This document shows, one piece after another, positions 1-7,445 of a stretch of 18,417 nt of DNA (within the stretch, counting starts at the first letter, position 1; every line of letters begins with the position of its first letter). Below the pieces are notes generated by a model that saw only the letters and a list, made by a program, of their open reading frames with translations, had not been told where the DNA came from and did no database searches. Source of the stretch: CBDUBU01 sp965365465. GTDB lineage: Bacteria; Bacteroidota; Rhodothermia; Rhodothermales; DASSAV01. The stretch spans positions 1 through 18,417 of the forward strand of contig CBDUBU010000047.1 in NCBI GenBank assembly GCA_965365465.1, read 5' to 3'. The position numbers and the translations under genes were made by a program.

Positions 1-948
1 CCCTGCACGGGTCTGCTTCAACACGTCCGCCACTACCCGCCAGCCATCTGCCTGTTGCAGCCGATCCGTTTCAGGCACTTGGCAGTCATGAAGGGTAATC
101 AACCCGTTCTCCACCGCCCTGAGCGCAATCTTGCCGGTGATTTTCTCAACCCGATAACCTGGGTTTTCCTTCCGAACAATGAAGCCCCGCACTGCTCCCG
201 TCCCCTCCTCACGCGCCCAGATGACTACAAAGTCCGCGAACGTGGCGTTGCCGATCCACTTTTTCTGCCCCTCCAGCACCCAGGTATCCCCCTCCTGCCG
301 ACAGGTTGTCGTAAGTCCTCCGGCGACGCCGGAACCGACTTCAGGCTCCGTCAACCCAAAAGCTCCAATCATTTCAAAGTTGAACATGGGGGGAAGCCAT
401 TCCTGCTTCTGGGCTTCCGAACCTCCCAGCAGAATCGACCATAGAGCAAGCCCGGCATGAACTCCGAAAAAGGTTGCCACCGAAACGTCAACGCGGGCCA
501 TTTCCATTGTGGCAATGCCTTCCACGACCGAGGCGGCTCCGGTTCGAGATCCGTCCTCATGAAACACCTTGCCGATCAGGTTCAGCGCTCGGAACTTCGG
601 AATGAGAAGCTGCGGAAATTCCTCCTTCTGCCAGTAATCATTGATGATCGGGCGGACGTGTTCCTCCATGAAGCTCCGCACCGAGTCCTGCACCGCCTGC
701 TGCTCTGCGTCGAGCAGCGAACGTATGTCATAGAAGTCTCCGTCCACAGGCGGCGGAGGCGCATCCTTGCCGTTTGTACCCGCCTTGAGCATTCGGGTCA
801 TGCGCGCCAGGGTCGCCTCATCCAGACTGGAAACGATGCCCATCAGTTCGCCCAGATCTACCTTCTCTGACAGCTTAACGATTTTATCTACATCTATCTT
901 CTGGGCCAACTGCATGAGCTTGCCCATCTGGTTGAAGTCAAGTGCCAT
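1..948 (-). CDS. acyl-CoA dehydrogenase family protein (glutaryl-CoA dehydrogenase-like), partial
   Basis: Flavoprotein that would oxidise an acyl-CoA thioester at the alpha-beta bond in the cytoplasm. The first 316 codons are present; the C-terminal part, including the catalytic base region, lies beyond the left edge. The dehydrogenase fold starts near residue 75. Visible signatures are GAFGLTEPEVGSG (195-207) and KKWIGNATFADFVVIWAR (229-246). The segment GFIVRKENPGY (255-265) is followed by a GKIALRA motif (272-278). The wording is close to glutaryl-CoA dehydrogenases as I remember them, but the substrate is not settled. Residues 1-70 are an extra helical extension with two similar 11-residue units (14-24 and 26-36) and a PPPP linker at 64-67, which ordinary family members lack. 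The ATG at 948 has no strong Shine-Dalgarno, only purine-rich AAGAAG. The gene follows the acyl-CoA synthetase by 53 bp on the same strand, so one operon is likely. Confidence 0.88.
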   Translation of the reverse strand, partial: MALDFNQMGKLMQLAQKIDVDKIVKLSEKVDLGELMGIVSSLDEATLARMTRMLKAGTNGKDAPPPPVDGDFYDIRSLLDAEQQAVQDSVRSFMEEHVRPIINDYWQKEEFPQLLIPKFRALNLIGKVFHEDGSRTGAASVVEGIATMEMARVDVSVATFFGVHAGLALWSILLGGSEAQKQEWLPPMFNFEMIGAFGLTEPEVGSGVAGGLTTTCRQEGDTWVLEGQKKWIGNATFADFVVIWAREEGTGAVRGFIVRKENPGYRVEKITGKIALRAVENGLITLHDCQVPETDRLQQADGWRVVADVLKQTRAG

Positions 949-1001
949 ACTTTTTTTCTTCTTACTGTGATGATTATTGGCTGTGGGCCGCTCCTTCGGA
1001 T

Positions 1002-2915
1002 TCACGCAGTAGTTTTCTGCGGTGCAGTGCGGCCGGCAGACGGCGTTTCTTGCTCCGTATCTGCATAAAGGGTTTCTATAAGCTCCTTATACCGCTCCCG
1101 GAGTGTAGAGCGTTTTAACTTCATCGTCGGGGTCAGAAGGCCGCTCTCGATCGTGACGTGTTCAGGGATGAGTTTGAACCGCTTGATGGTAGACCATTCA
1201 TCCATTCCCTCGTTCGCCTTATCGACAAGCTCCTGGTACCGGGCTACCACTTCAGGCTGTTCGATGAGTTGTTCGACGGACAGGTTCGGAAGCATCCCCC
1301 GTGTTCCGGCAAACGTTCGTAACACGTCATGGTCCGGGAAGATGAGGGCTGCGCAGAACTTGTGTCCGATGCCTACGACAAACGCCTGTTCTACGAGCGG
1401 CTCGGTGACGAGCCTGCTCTCCAGAGGCTGCGGCACCACATATTTCCCGGTCGATAGCTTAAACAGGTCCTTTTTGCGATCCGTTATTTTGAGGTGTCCG
1501 TCCGGAGTAAAGGCGCCGATGTCGCCGGTATGCATCCATCCATCTTTATCGATCACCTGGCGCGTCAAAGCCTCGTCTTTGTAATAGCCTTGCATGACAT
1601 GAGGGCCGCGCGTCAGGATTTCCCCATCCTCTGCAATCCTGACTTCCACGCCCGGCAATGGCTCTCCTACGGTGCCTGCCCGGTTTCGCAGAGGGCGGTT
1701 GTAGGTGATTACCGGACTGGTTTCCGTAAGTCCGTACCCTTGCAGGATGTTGATTCCGGCGGCTCCGAAAAGGTTCGTAAGTTCTTCTCCGAGGGCAGCG
1801 CCGCCGCTGATGACGAACCGAACGCGACCTCCCAGCGCCTCCCGCCACTTCCTGAAGACAAGCACGTTGGCAATTATCCATTGAAGCCGATAGAAAAGCG
1901 GCATGGTCTCTCCGACGGAATACTGCTGCGCGAGCCGAAGCGACCACTTTAGCAATGTCTGGGCTAATCCGGAAAGCGTGGCCGCACGCTCACGAATACG
2001 ACTGTACACTTTTTCAAGCACCCGTGGGACTGTTGCAAAAACAGTTGGGCGCACTGCCTTGAGATCACGCCCCAGATTTTCAGGGGTCGTGAAATAAACA
2101 CTCGTCCCGTATCCGAGGTAACCATAGTGCAGCGTTCTTGCAAAGATGTGCGTCATGGGCAGAAAGGATACCGCTACTTCTCCGTCATGCCCTTCCCGGT
2201 ACCCGGTTAATCCCGAAAAAGAAGTCATCGCATTGTAGGAAATGTTCTCATGCGATAGCATGACGCCTTTGGGTTGCCCCGTGGTGCCGCTGGTGTAGAT
2301 GATGGTCGCCAGATCGTGCGGCGACAGCTCTGAAACCAGACTCCGAACGGCATCCGGTTTCTCCGAAAGTTGCAGACGCCCCCGTTCACGCAGATCATCG
2401 AGACTCAGAAGCGTTACGGTCGAAGGTAAATCCTCGACGTTCTGTGCAACCACGCCTGGCTCTGCCACGACCACCGTTGTGATCCTCGGCAAGCGCTTCA
2501 GCAGGGGCGCCAGGGACTTCAGCTGCTCCCCTGTCGAAACCACAAAGCCTCTGGCCTCCGCATGGGCAGCTACAAACTGAATGGTCTCCGGGGCATGAGT
2601 CAGGTAGATGGGAACGTCTACGAGTCCAGCGATCAGGCAGGCCATATCCGCTATGCAGAAATACACATCGCTTTCCATAAAGAAAGCGACCCGGTCGCCG
2701 CGTTCAAAGCCTGACTGGCGGAAACCAAGCGCAGCCTCCTCGGACATCCGGCAGAACTCCTCCAGCGAAAAAGCTTGCCACCCGGACTCCGCCGGCTGGT
2801 TGAGGGCCTGGCTGTTCGTAAACTTTGCACAGGACTCATACATCAGCGAGGGCAAGGTTTTTCCCAGCGTAGCCATGCCTGAATCCGGAGGAGCTGTGTA
2901 AACAGGGTTAACCAT
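1002..2915 (-). CDS. long-chain fatty-acid--CoA ligase (AMP-forming acyl-CoA synthetase)
   Basis: Activates fatty acids to acyl-CoA through an acyl-adenylate; probably peripheral at the inner membrane. The 637-residue length suits the long-chain FadD15/FAA1-like branch of the ANL superfamily. The ATP-binding P-loop motif YTSGTTGQPKGV is at 207-218, the A5 motif YGLTETSP at 394-401, TGDIG at 463-467, and the DRKKDLFKLSTGKYV motif at 479-493. The late catalytic lysine lies in TPTMKLKR at 595-602. The start at 2915 is chosen because GGAGG lies 7 nt upstream, one of the best ribosome-binding sites in the window. Residue 14 is a second methionine but has no such support. It lies downstream of the TetR gene and upstream of the dehydrogenase on the same strand, consistent with activation followed by beta-oxidation. 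Chain-length preference cannot be read from the sequence. Confidence 0.93.
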   Translation of the reverse strand: MVNPVYTAPPDSGMATLGKTLPSLMYESCAKFTNSQALNQPAESGWQAFSLEEFCRMSEEAALGFRQSGFERGDRVAFFMESDVYFCIADMACLIAGLVDVPIYLTHAPETIQFVAAHAEARGFVVSTGEQLKSLAPLLKRLPRITTVVVAEPGVVAQNVEDLPSTVTLLSLDDLRERGRLQLSEKPDAVRSLVSELSPHDLATIIYTSGTTGQPKGVMLSHENISYNAMTSFSGLTGYREGHDGEVAVSFLPMTHIFARTLHYGYLGYGTSVYFTTPENLGRDLKAVRPTVFATVPRVLEKVYSRIRERAATLSGLAQTLLKWSLRLAQQYSVGETMPLFYRLQWIIANVLVFRKWREALGGRVRFVISGGAALGEELTNLFGAAGINILQGYGLTETSPVITYNRPLRNRAGTVGEPLPGVEVRIAEDGEILTRGPHVMQGYYKDEALTRQVIDKDGWMHTGDIGAFTPDGHLKITDRKKDLFKLSTGKYVVPQPLESRLVTEPLVEQAFVVGIGHKFCAALIFPDHDVLRTFAGTRGMLPNLSVEQLIEQPEVVARYQELVDKANEGMDEWSTIKRFKLIPEHVTIESGLLTPTMKLKRSTLRERYKELIETLYADTEQETPSAGRTAPQKTTA

Positions 2916-2922
2916 GAACTTA

Positions 2923-2927
2923 CCTCC
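2923..2927 (-). promoter_or_regulatory. Shine-Dalgarno of the acyl-CoA synthetase
   Basis: GGAGG on the minus strand, 7 nt before the ATG at 2915. It decides the start of the synthetase in favour of the longest reading frame. Strong sites like this are rare in the window. Confidence 0.8.
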
Positions 2928-2932
2928 AACGA

Positions 2933-2959
2933 ATTTTAAACCGCGCCATTTATGATCAA
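2933..2959 (-). promoter_or_regulatory. candidate promoter for the synthetase/dehydrogenase genes
   Basis: On the minus strand TTGATC (2954-2959) is followed after 15 nt by TAAAAT (2933-2938). The -10 hexamer is good (5 of 6) and the -35 fair (4 of 6). The spacer is short for a sigma70 promoter, so this is only a candidate. It lies directly before the synthetase ribosome-binding site. If used, the synthetase and dehydrogenase could be transcribed independently of the TetR gene. Confidence 0.3.
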
Positions 2960-3026
2960 GCTGCGCCCGACTGGAGTCAAGAAAGCGCTTCCAGGGACGC
3001 CCGTACTTTTTCCCGACACCTGCGCG

Positions 3027-3632
3027 TTACCGCATTCGCACCAACCCGTCAACGGCCTGATGAACTACGGTTTCTATGAACAAACGCTCGTCAATGCGTG
3101 AATCGACTCGTCTGGTTAGGATCAGCGAAACCGCGCCATGCAAGGATGACCACAAGACACTTGCGGCAACATAGGGGTCATCCGCCTCCATTATTCCTTT
3201 CTCAATCCCATCCGACAATGTTGCAGCAATGATCTGAAGATTCCTGCGCGCCTGCCTGAACTTTTCAGCCGGGAAACGCCCCATGTATTCAGAGTGCAGC
3301 ACAAACATGATTTCGTAGTACTCCGCATTGCCAAGCCCGAACTCAAGGTACTCCCTGCACAATGCTCTGAGACGCCCAACGGGGTCGTCAGGGAAGTGAG
3401 CGGCTGCACGAGTCAGAGATTGTTGCAGTTTCTCCATTCCCTCTTCAATGAGCGAATGAAAGAGCGCTTCTTTACTTTCAAAGTACAGATATATGCTTGT
3501 TGCGCTATAGCCCATCGCTCGCGCGATCCTTCGCATGGAAAGGCTTTTGTACCCCTCCGATACCAGTAAACTCCGGGTAGTGTCAAGAATCGTGCGGCGT
3601 AAATCGAAGTCTGAAGCTGCCTGTGTCTGCAT
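3027..3632 (-). CDS. TetR/AcrR family transcriptional regulator
   Basis: DNA-binding repressor of 201 residues, the usual length for the family. The N-terminal TetR helix-turn-helix covers about residues 11-57. The recognition region RRIARAMGYSATSIYLYFES sits at 34-53, followed by KEALF. The C-terminal ligand-binding domain is helical and too divergent to name a ligand. The start at 3632 lies within a palindromic GCATATATGC (3629-3638). Nine nt upstream of the ATG is a second palindrome (3641-3657), a likely autoregulatory operator. The gene is followed by acyl-CoA synthetase and dehydrogenase genes on the same strand, so a fatty-acid-responsive regulator is a reasonable inference. I found no copy of the palindrome before those genes, so control of them is not shown. 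Confidence 0.9.
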   Translation of the reverse strand: MQTQAASDFDLRRTILDTTRSLLVSEGYKSLSMRRIARAMGYSATSIYLYFESKEALFHSLIEEGMEKLQQSLTRAAAHFPDDPVGRLRALCREYLEFGLGNAEYYEIMFVLHSEYMGRFPAEKFRQARRNLQIIAATLSDGIEKGIMEADDPYVAASVLWSSLHGAVSLILTRRVDSRIDERLFIETVVHQAVDGLVRMR

Positions 3633-3640
3633 ATATGCTT

Positions 3641-3657
3641 ACTTAACACCGTTAAGT
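3641..3657. promoter_or_regulatory. palindromic operator candidate for the TetR regulator
   Basis: ACTTAAC-ACC-GTTAAGT: perfect 7-bp arms around a 3-bp centre, 17 bp in total, beginning 9 bp upstream of the regulator's start codon. Size, symmetry and position fit a TetR-family autoregulatory site. That the encoded protein binds it is inferred. Confidence 0.6.
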
Positions 3658-3726
3658 GACTTGCAAAAGAAACGGTGTGATTCAGCTTTCGGTTCGCCCT
3701 GAATGCAACGAAACCGTAATAGCGTG

Positions 3727-5034
3727 TCAACGCTCGCCGACTCTGAAATGCAGGTCCAGAAAGTCCATATACCGTTCCCAATCGTAGGTCGTTACGTCGT
3801 GCTTTCCTGGGCGGATATGATACCCTACATCCCGCATCACCGGTTGCCCCACCGCCGGCATCTCTTCCGAGCTTTCTATTCCCTCTTCACCCAGCAGCCT
3901 GTAGACAGGGCTGGCATGTTTGGCGGCGAGAAACTCTCCGCGTGGATCCGCCCACAAGTCTTCTTCGGCGCTTGCTATATAGACAGGCCGAGGGGCAACC
4001 AGCGCAATCAGCATGTGCTGATCTACCGGCAATTCGGATTCCCGGTCGTTGTACTGCTTAAAATTGGCGCAAAACCAGTGCGGAAAGCTGGTATTGATGC
4101 GTTTGACGGTTTCACCGAACTTTCTGCGTGAGAGCGCCGCGCCTCCGCAACCTGAATTGTTAGAGATCACGGCAGCAAAACGCTCATCTTTCGCCCCTGC
4201 CCAGAGCGCCGCTTTCCCGATCCGCGAGTGTCCCATTACGGCTATCTGGTCTTCATTTATCTCCGGATCCGTCTCGAGATAATCCATGGCCCGGCTCAAT
4301 CCCCATGCCCACGCTCCAATGGAACCCCACTCGTCCGGGTCAGGCACTGACTGTCCTGCCCGGTAAAACAAGGGATGAACGCCATTCTGAAACCCATCAT
4401 CGTAGTCCGGATCGATATCTCCATAATAAACGGTAGCAAGCGCATAACCGCGCTCCAGTATCCGTTCCACCGGCCAGCGAGAGGCGCGCACCCCACGCGA
4501 CGATTCGGTAGCGCGATGGTCTACGATCCCAAAAGCATCGTTTTCCATCATCCATTGCCGGGATAGTATTATCTCCGGGTCCGCAGAGATGGTGTGATTG
4601 CCAAAGAAATTCAGACCCAGAAACGCAGGGACGGGTTTGGCAACATCCTTCGGCAGGTAAAGCAGAATATCCATCCATACGTCCGCCTTTGTAGTATCAA
4701 TGAAAACCCTGATCTGCTTACGGATAGCGCGCCCCTCCAGCGCTTCGTCGTCCACATCAAGCACCTGAAAACCCAGGCGCTCAGGACGTTCCGGCGCCAT
4801 GCCGTAGACAGAGTGTTCAAACATAGACAGGATTTCCGGTCTCCGCTGCGCTCGCCACACCTCGGCGCTCTCGACCGGCGAGCCGTCGGCAAGGACCAGC
4901 GGGTCAGGAAGCGTGTACTCCGGTGTCTGGGATTCATCGTAAATAGCATCTGCCGGCTGCGCGTAAGCACGTGAGCAGACTGGCAGCAACCCTGTGAAGG
5001 CAGCAATGCTTGCGAAAAGAACAGCCCTTTGCAT
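3727..5034 (-). CDS. secreted glucuronoyl esterase, CE15 family (4-O-methyl-glucuronoyl methylesterase-like)
   Basis: Serine esterase expected to cleave the ester between lignin alcohols and 4-O-methyl-glucuronic acid on xylan, acting outside the cytoplasm. The 435-residue product begins with a Sec signal peptide whose likely cleavage follows AYA at 23-25. The alpha/beta-hydrolase nucleophile is Ser270 in GHSRIGK (268-274), followed by ALWAGAKDERFAAVISNNSG and CGGAA, wording typical of CE15. The catalytic His is probably His411 in PGKHDV. The canonical acid position of fungal enzymes appears to be Asn (SNNSG). An acidic SAEEDLWADP segment (355-364) may supply the acid, as reported for some bacterial CE15 members. 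The start at 5034 is chosen because AGGGAGG lies 8 nt upstream; a longer frame from 5061 would translate the ribosome-binding site. A GH67-like enzyme lies about 5.4 kb away. Confidence 0.88.
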   Translation of the reverse strand: MQRAVLFASIAAFTGLLPVCSRAYAQPADAIYDESQTPEYTLPDPLVLADGSPVESAEVWRAQRRPEILSMFEHSVYGMAPERPERLGFQVLDVDDEALEGRAIRKQIRVFIDTTKADVWMDILLYLPKDVAKPVPAFLGLNFFGNHTISADPEIILSRQWMMENDAFGIVDHRATESSRGVRASRWPVERILERGYALATVYYGDIDPDYDDGFQNGVHPLFYRAGQSVPDPDEWGSIGAWAWGLSRAMDYLETDPEINEDQIAVMGHSRIGKAALWAGAKDERFAAVISNNSGCGGAALSRRKFGETVKRINTSFPHWFCANFKQYNDRESELPVDQHMLIALVAPRPVYIASAEEDLWADPRGEFLAAKHASPVYRLLGEEGIESSEEMPAVGQPVMRDVGYHIRPGKHDVTTYDWERYMDFLDLHFRVGER

Positions 5035-5042
5035 GGTATAGA

Positions 5043-5049
5043 CCTCCCT
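5043..5049 (-). promoter_or_regulatory. Shine-Dalgarno of the glucuronoyl esterase
   Basis: AGGGAGG on the minus strand, 8 nt before the ATG at 5034. It places the start so that a clean signal peptide is translated. A TACAAT hexamer lies just upstream and could be a -10 element, but no matching -35 is visible. Confidence 0.7.
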
Positions 5050-5106
5050 ATTGTAGCACATGAATCGTCATTCGGATTACCATACTTCGCTCCCCTTTCT
5101 TCTGCG

Positions 5107-5619
5107 CTATCTCGATACGAATGCGGGTTCATACCTGCGGCTGAGCCGATAGGTGCCTGGTGCGTCTCCTTCGTGAAGCACAGCCCCTATTAAAATACTG
5201 AGTTGCGTTCCTCGCTCATCGGCAGGATAAACGATGCGGGCGTATGCTTCTGCCAGATCTAAAGCCAATTGAAGGTTCTCAACCGGGGTATAATCTGCAT
5301 AGTACCCTTCCGGCATACCAAACTGTTTTGCTTTTTCATCCAGTTCCGCTTCAATGGCCTGGAGCGTTCTGTTAGCCGATGTCAGGGTAAAAGAACAGTA
5401 TTTTTCTTCGCAGAAGCCGAGGCACAGCCGCGCTCCGATCCGCCTGCTATCGTAACAGGTAAACGTGCTGTCCTGAAAAGACTGTTGAAAGTCGGCTTCA
5501 CGGTCATACCTTTTTTCGACTTCCTTTCTTGCTTTCCCCCAATCCTCGTGATGGTGGGATTGGGCAGAGGCATTGGCGCATGGAAAGAAGAGCAGGAAAA
5601 AACATGCGAGGAGCTTCAT
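5107..5619 (-). CDS. secreted four-cysteine protein of unknown function
   Basis: I do not recognise this 170-residue protein. It has a clear signal peptide (MKLLACFFLLFFPCANASAQ), with cleavage probable after ASA. The mature part starts with a short histidine run (HHHEDW) and a charged helical segment. It contains four cysteines clustered in about 25 residues (FTC, RLCLGFC, KYC), which suggests two disulfides in the periplasm or outside. A helical region follows (ANRTLQAIEAELDEKAKQ and LQLALDLAEAYARIVYP). The C-terminal part resembles a beta-rich tail (TYRLSRRYEPAF). It lies between the Fe-ADH gene (35 bp upstream) and the CE15 esterase gene (72 bp downstream), all on one strand, so co-transcription is possible. 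A role in the same process is not shown. Confidence 0.75.
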   Translation of the reverse strand: MKLLACFFLLFFPCANASAQSHHHEDWGKARKEVEKRYDREADFQQSFQDSTFTCYDSRRIGARLCLGFCEEKYCSFTLTSANRTLQAIEAELDEKAKQFGMPEGYYADYTPVENLQLALDLAEAYARIVYPADERGTQLSILIGAVLHEGDAPGTYRLSRRYEPAFVSR

Positions 5620-5654
5620 TTTGGTTATGTCTCAGCGTTGACAAGTCGTCTCAT

Positions 5655-6809
5655 TCACAGAGCCTCAGCCAGGATCCGTGTTAATTGGTCATCGGTCAGA
5701 GATACCGGATTGCCCTTCATGCTGCTGGCATTCATGGCCCTGCCCACAATGTCGGGAATATCGTGCGAGGTTATTCCAAACGAGGATAAGGATGGCGCCT
5801 GAAGTCGCGCCACGACTTCTTCCAGCCACACCACGCCATCGTCTATCGTTGCTTCCTGATTCCCGGTCAGAATGCGCGATATTTCGGCATAACGAGAAAG
5901 AACCCCCGCAACATCTCCACGATCTTTGAGGGCGCGCGCGTTTTCCTTTACCACTACGGGCAACAGGCGGGCGCAAATCATACCGTGCGGCGCATCAAAC
6001 ATCCCTCCGATAGGGCCTGCGAAGCCATGAACAGCCCCAAGTTTTGCGTTTGACAGCGCAAGTCCCCCGAAAAGCGAAACCAGCGCCATGTCCTCACGGG
6101 CGCCTACTTCGCCTCCGTGTTCATAAGCGCGTATGAGCGCGCGCGAGGCAAGCGCCATGCCCTCCCGACACAGGCTGTCCGTCAGGGGATTCGCTTTATT
6201 GGATACGAAGGGTTCAATGACCTGCGTGAGCGCATCTAGCCCGGTGCTTGCCGTAATGGCAGGCGGCATGGAAAGCGTTAGCTCCGGATCCACGATAGCT
6301 ACCGAAGGCAGCATGAGTGGGCTGCGCAGGCTTACCTTTACCCGATGCTCCGGCGAAGCAAGCACAGAATTGCTCGTCACTTCCGCGCCCGTACCGGATG
6401 TCGTGGGTATAGCAAGCATAGGAGCCGTCTGCTGCTTCAGTGGCTGCGCACGTCCAATAACTTCCAGATAATCGAACAGATTGCCCCGGTTTGTCAGCAG
6501 CGCCGAGATTGCCTTTCCTGTATCCAGCACGCTTCCTCCACCGATGGAAACAACTACATCGCAGTGCGCGCTCCGGGCGGCCTCCACAGCCTCCTCGATA
6601 AAAGAAATCGTGGGTTCTCCGGTTACGATAACGCTGATGATCTCGTCCGCTGCTTCTTCCAATGCACTGACAAGGTCGTGTGCCCGCCCGGCATGAACGC
6701 CGGTTGCCAGGACTACACGACGCCCGAAAGATGCGACCAACGGCGCCGCTTCGCGCCGCGTCCCGCAGCCGAAAATGATTCGCGATGCCGTAGAGAATTC
6801 AAACCTCAT
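5655..6809 (-). CDS. iron-containing (group III) alcohol dehydrogenase family protein
   Basis: NAD(P)-dependent oxidoreductase of the Fe-ADH/dehydroquinate-synthase-like fold, cytoplasmic, interconverting an alcohol and a carbonyl. The 384 residues match family length. The nucleotide-binding GGGSVLDTGKA runs from 90 to 100, with PTTSGTGAEVTSNS at 135-148. Family metal-ligand positions are seen as Asp192 in GLDALTQ, His261 in GAVHGFAG and His275 in DAPHGM. The second usual histidine is Gln196 here; I recall a DALTQ subfamily, so this may be normal but could affect metal binding. Start choice: the ATG at 6809 gives the typical family N-terminus (MRFEFSTASRIIFG) and overlaps the ABM gene by 11 bp. 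An ATG at 6845 would add 12 residues without a ribosome-binding site. Translational coupling to the ABM gene is likely. Substrate unknown; maleylacetate-reductase-like and lactaldehyde-reductase-like activities are alternatives. Confidence 0.88.
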   Translation of the reverse strand: MRFEFSTASRIIFGCGTRREAAPLVASFGRRVVLATGVHAGRAHDLVSALEEAADEIISVIVTGEPTISFIEEAVEAARSAHCDVVVSIGGGSVLDTGKAISALLTNRGNLFDYLEVIGRAQPLKQQTAPMLAIPTTSGTGAEVTSNSVLASPEHRVKVSLRSPLMLPSVAIVDPELTLSMPPAITASTGLDALTQVIEPFVSNKANPLTDSLCREGMALASRALIRAYEHGGEVGAREDMALVSLFGGLALSNAKLGAVHGFAGPIGGMFDAPHGMICARLLPVVVKENARALKDRGDVAGVLSRYAEISRILTGNQEATIDDGVVWLEEVVARLQAPSLSSFGITSHDIPDIVGRAMNASSMKGNPVSLTDDQLTRILAEAL

Positions 6810-7128
6810 TCCTGCCGGCCCACCCACTTTCTTCAGGAAAGACATTTTCGTACTTGATACTGGATCGAGGTTCCGCCATCATCGATTCGACGGTGTCACG
6901 CCAGATTGCATAATGTCGCGTTTCTTTATGCATTGCCGGATCTTGCGCCGTCCGGTATGCCTCGACAAGCACAAACCGCGTCGGATCATCCTGCTGTTGA
7001 ACCACATCGAAACGAGCGATCCCCGGCTCGCATAAACTGTCTTTCGCGTTGCGAACCGTAGCTTCCTTAAAAGCCTCAACCTGATCGGGTTTAACCTTCA
7101 CAAAGACATGTACGATTAACATAGACAT
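6799..7128 (-). CDS. LsrG-like antibiotic biosynthesis monooxygenase (ABM) domain protein
   Basis: Small cytoplasmic protein of 109 residues with the dimeric ferredoxin-like ABM fold. It reads MLIVHVFVKVKPDQVEAFKE at residues 3-22, then IARFDVVQQQDDPTRFVLVE and AYRT at 37-60, then HKETRHY (67-73) and a PR motif near 87-88. The pattern follows LsrG, the isomerase for phosphorylated autoinducer-2 breakdown, as I remember it. No other lsr gene is present, so the substrate is open. The start at 7128 (or 7122, two codons later) fits the fold. A GTG-initiated frame from 7206 would add 26 residues unlike the family. No Shine-Dalgarno is visible. The 3' end overlaps the Fe-ADH gene by 11 bp, suggesting that the two act on one pathway, perhaps small carbonyl metabolism or detoxification. 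Confidence 0.82.
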   Translation of the reverse strand: MSMLIVHVFVKVKPDQVEAFKEATVRNAKDSLCEPGIARFDVVQQQDDPTRFVLVEAYRTAQDPAMHKETRHYAIWRDTVESMMAEPRSSIKYENVFPEESGWAGRNEV

Positions 7129-7242
7129 CTGAAATGGTCTGGAGCAACTACCGCACCACCTGTCATTTACAGGGCCAACATACGGCAAATCCTTCAAGGA
7201 ATACACCGATTTGATTTTCCATTCGCAGATGGATTATGGCCA

Positions 7243-7272
7243 TTGCAACAGCAGTAGAACATCTGGTATGAT
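7243..7272 (+). promoter_or_regulatory. candidate sigma70-like promoter for the histidinol-phosphatase gene
   Basis: TTGCAA (7243-7248) and TATGAT (7267-7272) are separated by 18 nt and point toward the plus-strand phosphatase gene. Initiation near 7279 would give a leader of about 167 nt. Matches to TTGACA/TATAAT are 4 and 5 of 6. The divergent ABM gene starts at 7128, so this lies in the shared upstream region. Confidence 0.4.
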
Positions 7273-7445
7273 GCCAGCCTTCATGATAAATCAGAAAGAA
7301 AACACCGTTCTACAGATTAAACGTTGCGTCTCATTACCTTACTACGGACATTACCACCGCACCAACCGCCGCTCGGAGTTGTTTCACCAGAAGACTTTGT
7401 GCTGGAGTCCGACGCTGCAATCAACAAACTCTTGTCCTTTATCCC

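Noticed and set aside
5035..5061. Longer start for the CE15 esterase at 5061
   Set aside because: It would place AGGGAGG inside the coding region and put nine residues before a clean signal peptide.
7129..7206. GTG-initiated extension of the ABM protein
   Set aside because: The added 26 residues do not fit the fold's usual N-terminus, and the region holds small inverted repeats (CCTGT-CATTT-ACAGG; TCCTT-C-AAGGA) more typical of intergenic DNA.
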